Made by a program: the position numbers and the translations under genes. From Occultella kanbiaonis (GTDB lineage Bacteria; Actinomycetota; Actinomycetes; Actinomycetales; Beutenbergiaceae), in assembly GCF_009708215.1 (NCBI RefSeq), contig NZ_CP046175.1:3162001-3226000 (forward strand): 64,000 bases of DNA, written 5' to 3'. Under the pieces are notes generated by a model. It was not told the DNA's origin. It did no database searches and was given only the letters and a program-made list of their open reading frames with translations. This document shows positions 53,231 to 62,217 of the stretch, piece after piece. Each line of letters begins with the position of its first letter. The stretch's first letter is position 1.

Positions 53231-53941
53231 ATGTCCCTCACTGATGAGGCGATCGCCAAGATCAAAGCCATGATCGTCGACGGCGAACTCAAGCCGGGCG
53301 ACCGGCTTCCGCCGGAGAAGGAACTCAGCGACCGCCTCGGGCTGTCCCGCAACTCGCTGCGGGAAGCCGTCAAGGCCCTGGAACTGGTCAAGGTGCTCGA
53401 CGCCCGGCGCGGCGACGGCACGTACGTCACGTCGCTGCGGTCGGACCTGCTGATGCAGGCGATGTCGTTCGCGGTCGATCTGACCCAGCACGACTCGATC
53501 CTCGAGGTCCTGGAGGTCCGGCGCGTCCTGGACCCCACGGCGGCCGCGATGGCGGCGGGCCGTGCCTCCGAGGAGCACCTGCAGCAGATGCGGCGCGTCG
53601 TGGATGCCATGGATGCCGGCGGCCCCGTCGAGGACCTGGTCACCGCGGACATCGAACTCCACCGGATCATCGCCGACGCCGGGCAGAACTCCTACCTGGC
53701 CAGCCTGGTCACCGCCGTCTCCGGCCTGACGTTCCGCGCCCGGGTCTGGTACGGCACCTCTGCTGGTGGCACCACCGAACAGACCGTCCGGGAACTGCGA
53801 GCCGTCGTCAACGCCATCGCCGCCCGCGACACCCAGTTGGCCCGGGCGGCGTCACTGATGCATGTGACCACGGTGGAGACCTGGCTGAAGGACGCGATCG
53901 GGCACGGCGACACCCCACGCCTGGCGAGCGTGGAATGGTGA
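53231..53941 (+). CDS. FadR-subfamily GntR regulator
   Basis: 236 residues from ATG 53231 (CGGAAG upstream). GntR winged HTH (about 5-68; LPPEKELSDRLGLSRNSLRE) and all-helical FCD effector domain (about 85-220; EVRRVLDPTAAAMAA, with D and H metal-site positions at IELHRIIADAG). FCD regulators usually bind sugar acids or other carboxylates. Probable repressor at the ACATCNRATGT sites 47279 and 52336. Its stop overlaps the next start. Confidence 0.9.
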   Translation: MSLTDEAIAKIKAMIVDGELKPGDRLPPEKELSDRLGLSRNSLREAVKALELVKVLDARRGDGTYVTSLRSDLLMQAMSFAVDLTQHDSILEVLEVRRVLDPTAAAMAAGRASEEHLQQMRRVVDAMDAGGPVEDLVTADIELHRIIADAGQNSYLASLVTAVSGLTFRARVWYGTSAGGTTEQTVRELRAVVNAIAARDTQLARAASLMHVTTVETWLKDAIGHGDTPRLASVEW

Positions 53942-55332
53942 CAGTACCGACGCCGTCGGGCATTCGTCCGCTCCCCACGCTGACGTGCACCGATCCGACG
54001 GTCGACCGGCTCTACGCGGCCGCCCTGCGCAATGTGTTCGAGCTCAACACGGTGAGCGATGCCGGCGGCGGCCGGTTCGTCCGGGCCGGCGGTGACTACC
54101 CCACGCCGTGGACCCGCGACGCGGCCATCAACTCCTGGAGCGCGGTGTCGCTGCTCGCGCCGGACCTGGCCGAGTCGACCCTGCGGGCGGTCACCGAGTC
54201 GACCGACCACGGCCCGATCGTGGCCCAGGACGATCAGTGGTGGGACCAGGCGATCTGGATCCTCGGCGCGCACCGGCACGTCGAGCTCAGCCAGGATGCC
54301 GAGTTCGCCCGGTGGGCCCACGAGGTCGGCCGGCACACCCTCGACGCTCTGGAGGCCCGCTTCGACCCCCGCTGGAACCTGTACCGCGGGCCGGCCGTGA
54401 TGCAGGACGGCGTCTCGGGGTACCCGTTGCCGACCGGTGCCGCCGAGGTGACGTCGTTCGTCCTCGATCACCCCTGGTCGGAGGAGATCATGTGCCCGTC
54501 GACGAACGTCGTCTACGCGGCGGCGCACGAACGGCTCGCCGACCTCGCCGATCTTGCCGGCGCCCCGGCCGTGGCTCGGCTCAGGTCCCGGGCCGCCGCG
54601 GTGTGGGAGGCGATCGAGGCCACACTCTGGCTGGGCGACCACTACGGCTATCTCGTCCACGCGGACGGCACCGTGGCCGACTACCAGGAACTCCTCGGCC
54701 TGGCCCTGCTCCTCGAGCACGCCCCGATCGACGAGAATCGGGTCCGCGCCGTCGTCGCCTCGGTGCGCCGGGAGCCCTTCGGTGTCCCGCTGGTCACTCC
54801 CCACTTCCCGAGGTATTCGAGCGAGCGGCCCGGCCGGCACAACGTGATGCTCTGGCCGATGGCGACGGGCCAGTGGGGTGTGGCCGCCGCCCGCCGCGGG
54901 CAGGCGGCGGCGTTCGCCGACTCCTGGCGCGACCTGTGCCGGCTGATCGATCCGGACGCCGGGTTCTTCGAGGTGTACCGCCCCAGCGACGGCACGGTCG
55001 ACGGCGGCTGGCAGGTCGGGCGCACCTGGGACTCCGTGCCGGATCAGACCTGGAGTGCGACGGCGTTCCTGCGGATGGTCCATGAGGGCCTGTTCGGGAT
55101 CAGGCTCGCTGACGGTGAGCTGCGGCTGGCCCCGACGGTTCCCGAGGGCCTGGGCACGTGCGAACTCCGCGGGCTGAGCGTGGGCGCGGCGCGAGTGACC
55201 ATCCGCGTGACCGGCGTGGGCAACCGGGTCGCCGCCGTCGACATGGACGGGCGTACCCTCGACGCCGGCGAGCCGATCCGGGTCGCGGACCTGCGCGGCG
55301 AGCCGACGCTGCACGTGCGGATGCGGGACTGA
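53935..55332 (+). CDS. Six-hairpin (alpha/alpha)6 glycosidase, family uncertain
   Basis: 465 residues, ATG overlapping the GntR stop by 7 nt. Barrel core with PTPWTRDAAINSWSAVSLL, QDDQWWDQAIWILGAHRH, SFVLDHPWSEEIMCPSTNVV and TWDSVPDQTWSATAFLRMV, the W/D/E-rich pattern of GH63/GH37/MGH-like and amylase-unrelated six-hairpin enzymes; Asp and Glu in TRDAAINSW and VADYQELLGL are candidate acids. Short beta-sandwich at the end. Cytosolic, so acts on imported oligosaccharide. Specificity cannot be read; unsaturated glucuronyl hydrolase-like activity is less likely from the motifs. Confidence 0.75.
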   Translation: MVTVPTPSGIRPLPTLTCTDPTVDRLYAAALRNVFELNTVSDAGGGRFVRAGGDYPTPWTRDAAINSWSAVSLLAPDLAESTLRAVTESTDHGPIVAQDDQWWDQAIWILGAHRHVELSQDAEFARWAHEVGRHTLDALEARFDPRWNLYRGPAVMQDGVSGYPLPTGAAEVTSFVLDHPWSEEIMCPSTNVVYAAAHERLADLADLAGAPAVARLRSRAAAVWEAIEATLWLGDHYGYLVHADGTVADYQELLGLALLLEHAPIDENRVRAVVASVRREPFGVPLVTPHFPRYSSERPGRHNVMLWPMATGQWGVAAARRGQAAAFADSWRDLCRLIDPDAGFFEVYRPSDGTVDGGWQVGRTWDSVPDQTWSATAFLRMVHEGLFGIRLADGELRLAPTVPEGLGTCELRGLSVGAARVTIRVTGVGNRVAAVDMDGRTLDAGEPIRVADLRGEPTLHVRMRD

Positions 55333-55336
55333 GCGG

Positions 55337-58300
55337 ATGCTGACCGCGACCCGGCGGGCCAATGGCGACGTGCTGATCAGCCTGTCCGACGACCTCGGGC
55401 ATCCCGCCTACGCCTGGCCGCGATCGGCCGTGCACGTGCCCCTGGCTGACGGCGCGCCGGTCGCCGACCACCTCCTGGTCCTCGACGGTGACGGACGCGT
55501 CGTCGGCCGGATCCCGTGCCAGCGGCATGAACACGACCTGTGGTTCCTGGCCGAGCTGCCCAGCGGCAGCCGGCAGACCTGGCTGCTGACCGGACGGGAG
55601 GTCGGCGCACCCGCCGCGCCGGGGCCGGCACCAGCCCGCGTGGACCTCGCCCAGCGCCGGATCGTCCTGTCGAACGAGCACCTGCGGGTGGAGGTCGGCG
55701 CTGACCCGGCCGCCCGGCACTTCCGGCTGACCGACGCCGGCGGCGCCGAGCAGGCTGTCGCCGACGTCACCGGGGATGCCGTGGTGAGCAGGTCCGCGGC
55801 GATCACCGCCGACGGTCCGGTGTTCGTCGAGGCGCGCCAGCAGACCCTGCTCGCGTCCGGGGCGCGACTCGACGTCAGGTTCCGGCTGGTCGCGGGCGAG
55901 GACAGCGTGCGGGTGCACGAACGGCTTGAAGCGGCCGACGGCGTCGCCCAGGTCCGCATCACGGCCCGCCAGGGCTTGACGCACCGGGTCGCGCCGAACC
56001 GGCCCACGACCGACCCCGATTGGCGCGCCGCGGCCCTTCGCCACGCCGGGCCGCTCGACCCGGCCGTCCACTCGACCACCGACGAGTGGGAACCGATCGG
56101 CGCGACGCTGCGCCCCGACGGCGAGCTGCCGTTCCAACTTCGGCCGTTCCACGCGTGGAGCACCTGGTGGCGGCTGCCGTGGGCGGGCTTCTGGAGCGAG
56201 GACTCCGAGGCGCCGGCGCTCGGCGTCTACCTCGATGACATCCGACGCTGGCGCGACGGCAGCTACGCAGTCTGGGGCTCGAGCGAACGGCTGGCCGTCC
56301 GATTCCACGTCGAGGACGACCGGCTCGTGATCGGGCTGCCGGTGCGCACCGGCGAGCGTCAGCTGAGTTTCGCGGTCCTGACCACGGACCTCGGCGACGG
56401 CGCCGCGGACCGGGGCTCCGCCGTCGCCCTGGCTCTTGCCGACCGGCTGCGCTGGCGGTCCTGGCTGCCCCTGGACACCGTCTCGAGGTGGGTGCTGAAC
56501 CACCGCGAACCACGCGAGACCTACTCACGGGTGTTCCACGCCGCCGACCACGACGTGCCCGGCGACCGCGTCGCGATGCTGCGGGACCGGCTGTTGCGGC
56601 AGCAGCGGACCCTGGTCGAGACGCCGGTCGGCGGCCCCCGCTCGTCGCCGGGACCGTCTCCGGTCGAGGCCCGCGCCATTCTCGGCCTGGTGGCGCCGTT
56701 GTTCGATCAGCTCGCGCCGGACCTCGACGAGGACACGTTCGCCCTCGCGAGCGCGTCGCTGCAGTTCCTCGGCTACCTGTGCCTGGACGAGATGCTCATG
56801 CCCACCCGCACCATGCTCGCCGGCCACCCGAACTTCCTCGCCGACATCCTCAGCCAGGTCGCGCTCGTGCCGGTGCTGTTCCCGACGCATCCGGACGCCC
56901 GGGCAATGGCCGAGCACGTCGAGCAGGTGATCGCCCTGAACCTGCGGCTGCACACCCGCCCGGCGGTGCCGGTGCGCGGCACCGACGCGGGCCGCTGGAC
57001 CGAGAACCTCGGCACCTACGCGATGGCGCACCTGGCCGTCACGGTGACCCAGTCCGCGCTGCTGCGGCGCCACTTCGACGGCCGAAACCGGCTCGCGCCG
57101 GCCGAGCTCCGCCAGCTCGCAGACTGGCTGATCAACACCCTGTCGGTGCCGCTGGACCGGTACGAGGGCCGCCGGGTGCACCCGCCGCAGGGGGCGCACT
57201 CCTACGCCGGGCCGATGCCGCGGTTCATCCGGGTCCTCGCCGAAGAACTCGAACGGATCGACCCGGTGCTCGCCGAGAACCTCTGGTGGTGCACCCCGGC
57301 GACCGAGGACGAGTGGGAGAGCGCGGACCCGGGCACGTTCGACCACGCCGCGCTGCTGCGCCGCGGCAGCCTCGACCGGCCCGGGCAGGCCCCGGACCTG
57401 CGGTCCCGCGCGTTCACAGGCTACGGCGTGGTCCTGCGCGCGGCCGCCCACACGCCGGACGAGATGGTGGTGATCCTGCAGCAGATCGACGAGGGCCCAA
57501 ACTACCGGTGGGGGCGCGCCGCCCGGGGTGGGAACGGGGTGCTCTACTACGCCGCCGCCGGCGAGCGCTGGTCCCACATCGGCTCCGAGCACGTCGGCGA
57601 CGGCTACTACGGCGACGTCGAGGCGTGCTCGAACTTCGGCGTCAAGGCACCGGGCGGCTACCGCGACCTCGGCGAGTACCGCTCGATCGGGCGCGGCGAC
57701 CTGGTCAACCCGCTCGTCGCGCTGTCCGTGGCCCAGTTCGCCCAGGCGGACGCCGCCCCGGACATCGCCCCCCGCTACCGCTCGCGCAGCGTGGTCATGG
57801 TCGGGCACGACTACCTCGTGGTGCTCGACGACGTCCCCGACCCGAGTACCCCGGGCCGGTTCTCCTGGTTCGCCGACGCCGACGGCCCGTTCCCGCACAT
57901 CGACCAACTCCGCCCGGGCGTGGGCTGGACCGACGTGGTCCCCGACCCGCCCACGCACGAGCAACGCGGCCGCTACCCGCGCACCCGCGGTCGCTACTAC
58001 GACGGCGCCGGCACGTTCCTGACCCTGGTCTCCCGCCGGCCGGACCTGACCAGCATCGCCACCCCGTGGGGCGCAAGCGTGCAACGCCCCGACGGCACCG
58101 ATGACGTGGTCCGCTCCCCCGACCCTGTGCAGCACACCGCCGCCGGGGTGAGCGTCACCGCGGAGGCGGCCGTGATCCGCACCTACTCCGATCGCGTCGA
58201 GGCAGCCCTGCTGCGCGGCAACCGCCTAAGCACCGAGGCGCTCGACGTGCACATCGAGGGCCCGGCCGGCCTGGACCTTGTGCAGTCGCCGGGCCAAGCG

Positions 58301-59128
58301 CCGCACGGCACCATCGCGGTCACCGGAGATGCCGCCACGCTCACCTTCCGATTCCCGTCCGGGTCCGGGCGGCTCCACGTCGACGGCGTCCCGCAGCCCA
58401 GTTCGACCACTGCCGACGCTGAGGTGACGGTGCTCGTCCTCCCCCGTGGCCAGTTCCTGTGGGAACGCACCCGGACCGACGCGACCCCGCCCGCACCCCG
58501 AATCACCCGGGTGGTGCGCCGACGCACCGGTGCCGACGTCCACGTGGAACCGGTCCCGGCCGCCACCGACTACCTCCTCGTCGACGCAGCGGACCCCACC
58601 CGCGTCCTCGCCACGTCGGCCACCCCCACCGTCCACCTCCCCCGCACCGGCCATGTCCAAGCGATCGGCTGCCGGGCCCGCAACGGCGACGCCCTCAGCA
58701 ACCCTTCACCCGCCCACCCGCTGCCACCCGGCGACGGCGTACTCCCACCACCGGACGGCCTCACCCTGACCCGTCGCGACGGCCAGGTCTCCGCGTCCTG
58801 GGGCACGGTTCTGGGGGCCAGCTCCACCCGCGTCTATCGCCGCGACAACAGCGCCCACCCGTGGCGCCGCGTCGCCGAGACCGCCGGCACAAGCATCACC
58901 CTCGACGGGCTCGCGCCTACCAGCGAACTCGCCGTCACCAGCGTCGACGACCTCAGCGAGAGCGAGCACAGCGCGAGCGTGCCCGCGCACCTGCTCGACT
59001 CCGCGCTCGGCCGTCGGCTCGAGACGACGAGGTTCGTGCGCGCCACCGAGAGCCACGAGTGCGGGTACCCCGAGTACGACCCGTGGATCGAGGGTGCGCT
59101 GCCGTTCCTGGAGTATCCAAAGCACTGA
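55337..59128 (+). CDS. Very large cytosolic polysaccharide-lyase-like protein with Fn3-like tail
   Basis: 1263 residues, 4 nt after the glycosidase. No signal peptide or membrane segment. Residues 1-390 are beta-sandwich-rich. About 400-680 is an alpha-helical toroid (TENLGTYAMAHLAVTVTQSA; VHPPQGAHSYAGPMPRFIRV). About 690-1000 contains RSRSVVMVGHDYLVVLDDVP, like the central sandwich of heparinase II/III-type lyases. Two Fn3-like repeats (about 1050-1220) and a Cys-containing tail ECGYPEYDPWIEG complete it. Toroid plus sandwich supports a lyase of oligomeric uronides or a related role, but a cytosolic enzyme of this size is unusual and I know no described family for it. Confidence 0.7.
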   Translation: MLTATRRANGDVLISLSDDLGHPAYAWPRSAVHVPLADGAPVADHLLVLDGDGRVVGRIPCQRHEHDLWFLAELPSGSRQTWLLTGREVGAPAAPGPAPARVDLAQRRIVLSNEHLRVEVGADPAARHFRLTDAGGAEQAVADVTGDAVVSRSAAITADGPVFVEARQQTLLASGARLDVRFRLVAGEDSVRVHERLEAADGVAQVRITARQGLTHRVAPNRPTTDPDWRAAALRHAGPLDPAVHSTTDEWEPIGATLRPDGELPFQLRPFHAWSTWWRLPWAGFWSEDSEAPALGVYLDDIRRWRDGSYAVWGSSERLAVRFHVEDDRLVIGLPVRTGERQLSFAVLTTDLGDGAADRGSAVALALADRLRWRSWLPLDTVSRWVLNHREPRETYSRVFHAADHDVPGDRVAMLRDRLLRQQRTLVETPVGGPRSSPGPSPVEARAILGLVAPLFDQLAPDLDEDTFALASASLQFLGYLCLDEMLMPTRTMLAGHPNFLADILSQVALVPVLFPTHPDARAMAEHVEQVIALNLRLHTRPAVPVRGTDAGRWTENLGTYAMAHLAVTVTQSALLRRHFDGRNRLAPAELRQLADWLINTLSVPLDRYEGRRVHPPQGAHSYAGPMPRFIRVLAEELERIDPVLAENLWWCTPATEDEWESADPGTFDHAALLRRGSLDRPGQAPDLRSRAFTGYGVVLRAAAHTPDEMVVILQQIDEGPNYRWGRAARGGNGVLYYAAAGERWSHIGSEHVGDGYYGDVEACSNFGVKAPGGYRDLGEYRSIGRGDLVNPLVALSVAQFAQADAAPDIAPRYRSRSVVMVGHDYLVVLDDVPDPSTPGRFSWFADADGPFPHIDQLRPGVGWTDVVPDPPTHEQRGRYPRTRGRYYDGAGTFLTLVSRRPDLTSIATPWGASVQRPDGTDDVVRSPDPVQHTAAGVSVTAEAAVIRTYSDRVEAALLRGNRLSTEALDVHIEGPAGLDLVQSPGQAPHGTIAVTGDAATLTFRFPSGSGRLHVDGVPQPSSTTADAEVTVLVLPRGQFLWERTRTDATPPAPRITRVVRRRTGADVHVEPVPAATDYLLVDAADPTRVLATSATPTVHLPRTGHVQAIGCRARNGDALSNPSPAHPLPPGDGVLPPPDGLTLTRRDGQVSASWGTVLGASSTRVYRRDNSAHPWRRVAETAGTSITLDGLAPTSELAVTSVDDLSESEHSASVPAHLLDSALGRRLETTRFVRATESHECGYPEYDPWIEGALPFLEYPKH

Positions 59129-59168
59129 TTCTCGTGGCTCCGCGGAAAGCGCACCTGCCGCCCCCTGG

Positions 59169-59700
59169 TCACTCGCTCCACGATCCTCCTACAGGGACGC
59201 TCCGACCCCGCCTACGGATAGCCTCCAGCAACGCCCGCGTGTACTCGTGCTGCGGATCATCGAACAGCGGCTGCGTCGCGCCGGCCTCCACGATGCACGC
59301 CTTCCACATTACCCCGACGGTGTTCCAGACCTGCCGCACCACCGCCAGGTCGTGGGAGATGAACCGGCAGCTCAGTCCGAGCGAGGTCTGCAGGCCGACC
59401 AGCAGTTCCAGGACCTGCCGCTGCACCGACATGTCCAACGCCAGCGCCCGTGATCGCTACCCGCTGCCGCTACCCGCCCGGGAGCTCAGCGGGCCCGCAC
59501 GGGGCCATCGACGACGGCAGCGCCTCCACGTCCAGCAGTTCGGCCACCCGCGCCCACCGCTCCGCACCGGACCCGACGTGCTGGGCGGCGCCAACCGGGC
59601 CTTGCAGGTCAATGCCGACGCCGACCAGCTGCTGCTACACCAGGGTGGACACCAGCCCCCGACGAGCAAGCTCGGAGTGAGCGTCTCGGCGTCCTTGACG
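59169..59700 (-). pseudogene. Remnant of an Opp/Dpp-type ATPase (DppF type)
   Basis: The 59438-59169 part reads SVQRQVLELLVGLQTSLGLS, FISHDLAVVRQ, IVEAGATQPLFDDPQHEYTR, the C-terminal quarter of a DppF ATPase. Upstream, in another frame, GAERWARVAELLDVEALPSS leads to ELPGG, then TAG, then RQRVAI: the ABC signature with Gln replaced by a stop. Walker A is not recognisable. Nonsense, frameshift and lost N-terminus show decay. The 59129-59911 region contains nothing else. Confidence 0.8.
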
Positions 59701-59911
59701 CTGATGCCGTCCGAGCTTCACCTCCACTTGGGACCCGACCGTAGGCGGCGCCGGCGCGCGGAGGACCTGGCCTCCAGTTGGGGATGGTGGGCGACTCTAG
59801 CGGGGCGATGCCGAGGAACTCGCGCTCGCGCCGACCCAGGTCAGGTACACAGCACGGATAGGCTCAGCGTGCCCGCCCACAGACCATCCCACCGCGACTC
59901 AATGGAGCAGC

Positions 59912-60772
59912 GTGAGCGACGCACCCGACCATGACCGCTTCAGCGAGACTGCACAAGCGTTCGCCCGACTTGCAGTCGCTGTGGACCACATGCTCGCGAG
60001 CGATCTCAGCGACCTAGCGTCTGCCGAAGTCGTGATGTGGCACACCTGGGACGAGCCGCTTACCGACCCCCGGTTCGTGCTCGCAAGAGCAGTAATGCGG
60101 CGAACCTTCTACGGGTCGGCCATCCGCGGGTTCGCTGAGGCTGCAGCTGCGGTGGCAGGCCGCCACATGACTCGACGGGCATCGATCGTCTCAGCCCGGT
60201 CGGTCCTTGAGTGCGCCGCGGAGATGCACTGGCTGTACAGGCCCGACCTGGACCCAGTCGATCGGCTGAACCGCACGTTGACGTTCTACCTGGCCGAAGA
60301 GCACGAGGACGACCGCCTCCTGGGCTCTTTCGGTGCGGCACGTGAGAGCCACTCCCGCGGGCTCACAGCCGAAGCGTGCAGGAATGCAGGGATCGAGGTT
60401 CAGAGAGGCCGCCGCGGCGCCTACGTAGGGACGGAGAAGCCGTCGAATTCGACGCTCGTCGCCCAGGTGATGGAGTCGGCGGGTGTCAGCGCCAAGATCG
60501 CGTTGTATCAGCAGTTGTCGCGATTGGCACACGCTGGCGACTACCTGACCGAGTCGGGTTCGCTTAGAGGAAGCAACCCCGACGAGTGGACAAACGACAC
60601 AATGGGGCATCTGACCGCAGGATTGCCGACGAGCCTCATGGAGTTGGTGGGTCGTGGGCTCACGGAAGCAGCCCGAAGCGCGGCATTGTACCTGGGCCAG
60701 GACTGGCTGCCGACGCTCGCCACGTACGCTGCCCTGCGCGTCGCGGCTGGTCTCGATGAAGCGCAGAGGTGA
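59912..60772 (+). CDS. Hypothetical helical protein (DUF5677-like appearance)
   Basis: 286 residues from GTG 59912 (GGAG upstream). All-alpha, no signal or membrane segment. RASIVSARSVLECAAEMHWLYRP and LYQQLSRLAHAGDY recall a widespread group of actinobacterial helical proteins, some HEPN-like, in which an early Arg-Glu and a later Ser-x-x-x-His pair are conserved. It lies on the plus strand inside the decayed Opp operon, between DppF and DppB remnants, so it was probably inserted. Function unknown. Confidence 0.7.
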   Translation: MSDAPDHDRFSETAQAFARLAVAVDHMLASDLSDLASAEVVMWHTWDEPLTDPRFVLARAVMRRTFYGSAIRGFAEAAAAVAGRHMTRRASIVSARSVLECAAEMHWLYRPDLDPVDRLNRTLTFYLAEEHEDDRLLGSFGAARESHSRGLTAEACRNAGIEVQRGRRGAYVGTEKPSNSTLVAQVMESAGVSAKIALYQQLSRLAHAGDYLTESGSLRGSNPDEWTNDTMGHLTAGLPTSLMELVGRGLTEAARSAALYLGQDWLPTLATYAALRVAAGLDEAQR

Positions 60773-60856
60773 ACCGAAGCGACCATAGACCCACCCGATC
60801 GCTGAAGGTGATCGACCGGCACATTCTCGCGTGACGACGCGGGACTTTGATGTGCG

Positions 60857-61194
60857 TCAGCTGACGGGTGTCCTCGCCAACCTGGTCAAGGTCAACAGGT
60901 GCATGAGGATTATCAGTCGCGGAGATGCCGTCCGGTCGGACACCAAGCCGAAGTCCCCTCGCACGGCGGTGACGAACCAGGTGAAGTCTGCTCGATGAGT
61001 GGTGTGTCGAAGCCCAGTTCCGCGCGCAGCGCCGCCTCGGCCTCGGGGTCGACGTAGGTGGTCTGGCCGCCCGGGTTCACCATGATCGCGACTGGGTCCC
61101 CGGGCAGTATGTACAGGATCACGGAGCTGACCGTGAGCGCCGCCGACAGCACGACCGCCGCTTGCCCGAGGCGGCGCAGCAGGTAGAAGCCCAT
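60857..61194 (-). pseudogene. Remnant of an Opp/Dpp-type permease (DppB type)
   Basis: From ATG 61194: MGFYLLRRLGQAAVVLSAAL, then YILPGDPVAIMVNPGG and LGFDTPLIEQ, the start of a DppB permease. A frame change near 60990 moves the reading to DFTWFVTAVRGDFGLVS, after which it runs into unrelated sequence and stops at 60857. Only about 110 of an expected 310 residues remain. Start overlaps the SnoaL-like stop by one base. Confidence 0.8.
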
Positions 61195-61657
61195 CAGTTC
61201 GGCAGCGGTGCGGCACAGGCCACCTCGACCACGTCGATCCACTTGGAGTTGGCGGTACGGCGGGTGATCCACCAGCCGGCGTCCGTGCGGAGCAGCTCGT
61301 CGGCGCACCAGCCGCCGCCCTGGACGCGGCGAGCCTTGCCCTCGGTCTCGGTGCGTGAGTGCGTGGTCATGGTGTACTTCGAGCGGGCCGTGGCGCGGTC
61401 CCCGTCCACCTCGATCACGGTGTTGTGGAGCAGGTGATGGCCCACCGGGATCCGGGTCGCGTCACCTTGCGTGAAGATGGCCCGCAGCTCGGCTGGGCTG
61501 TGTTCCGTCATCCCGACGGCGCTGAAGTCCAGGACCGCATCCGGGGTGAAGGTGCGGCCCACTCCGGCCAGATGCGCTGGTCCAGGCCGTAGGAGTAGCG
61601 GGTGATGGTGTCGGTGATCTCGACCCGGTCGGAGATCTCCTGCAGGGTCAGCGTCAT
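61194..61657 (-). pseudogene. SnoaL-like (NTF2 fold) gene with one frameshift
   Basis: ATG 61657 gives MTLTLQEISDRVEITDTITR and YSYGLDQRIWPEW, the N-terminus of a SnoaL_4-type protein. Within GGAGTGGGCCGC (about 61560-61571) the frame must change to continue as GRTFTPDAVLDFSAVGM through to VEVACAAPLPN. Both halves are otherwise well preserved, about 150 residues in total. Family members are isomerases, hydratases or dioxygenase-type small subunits. Embedded in the Opp remnant, its start overlaps the binding-protein stop. Confidence 0.8.
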
Positions 61658-61870
61658 GTTCGGTTCTCCAGCCACGTGTCGTAGAAGCTGAGGCAGGTGG
61701 ACGCCTCGAGAGTGATGCCCTGCACGTCGGAGCTGAACGCGAACACCTGGAACTGCTCCACCAGGGGGATGTCGTAGCCCTCGTCGATGACGGTCTGTTG
61801 GGTCTGCCCGGCGAGCTCGTTGCGGGCGTCACAGCCGTGGGTGCACCACGAACTGGCTGACGGGAGGCGA
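61654..61870 (-). pseudogene. C-terminal remnant of an Opp/Dpp-type solute-binding protein
   Basis: About 70 codons read CDARNELAGQTQQTVIDEGY, DIPLVEQFQVFAFSSDVQGI and SFYDTWLENRT then TGA (61656 down to 61654), the typical end of an SBP_bac_5 receptor. Nothing of the N-terminal 450 residues remains; sequence between 61870 and 61970 has no recognisable homology and marks the island junction. Confidence 0.8.
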
Positions 61871-61970
61871 CCGGCGCGTTGCCGGAGATGCGCCTGACAG
61901 ACGCGAACTCAGCGAGTACCGTCATCCCGACGGGACCACCAGTTCACGACGGCGAGGAGGGAATCGACAA

Positions 61971-62210
61971 ATGGTTGCTAACCAACCGGCCACCGCCAAC
62001 TTCTCCCGACACCCTCGATTGTCGGCCCAAATGACAGAACCCTTATCTTTGAGAGACTCAACTCATCGAGAATCCACAAGATGGTTGAACGCGCCACTCC
62101 GACGTCCTGAGTGGCACGACAAACCAGAACAACCCATCCGTTCGACACAGGTCCAGACAGAACCCGTCCTCGAATCACCAATAGCGCGCACCAGACCAAA
62201 GCACAATTAG
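61971..62210 (+). CDS. Possible small gene at the island junction
   Basis: 79 codons from ATG 61971 with GGAGGG about 9 nt upstream, ending 7 nt before the DUF262 gene. Product (MVANQPATANFSRHPRLSAQ start) is polar, rich in Arg, Pro and Ser, without recognisable domain. The same stretch could simply be the leader of the DUF262 operon. A/T content rises here compared with the left side. Confidence 0.25.
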   Translation: MVANQPATANFSRHPRLSAQMTEPLSLRDSTHRESTRWLNAPLRRPEWHDKPEQPIRSTQVQTEPVLESPIARTRPKHN

Positions 62211-62217
62211 GAGTATC

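Noticed and set aside
56525-58135. 536-codon minus-strand frame inside the large lyase-like gene
   Set aside because: His/Arg/Val-rich product without recognisable domain, antisense to a continuous frame with clear lyase-like and Fn3-like segments.
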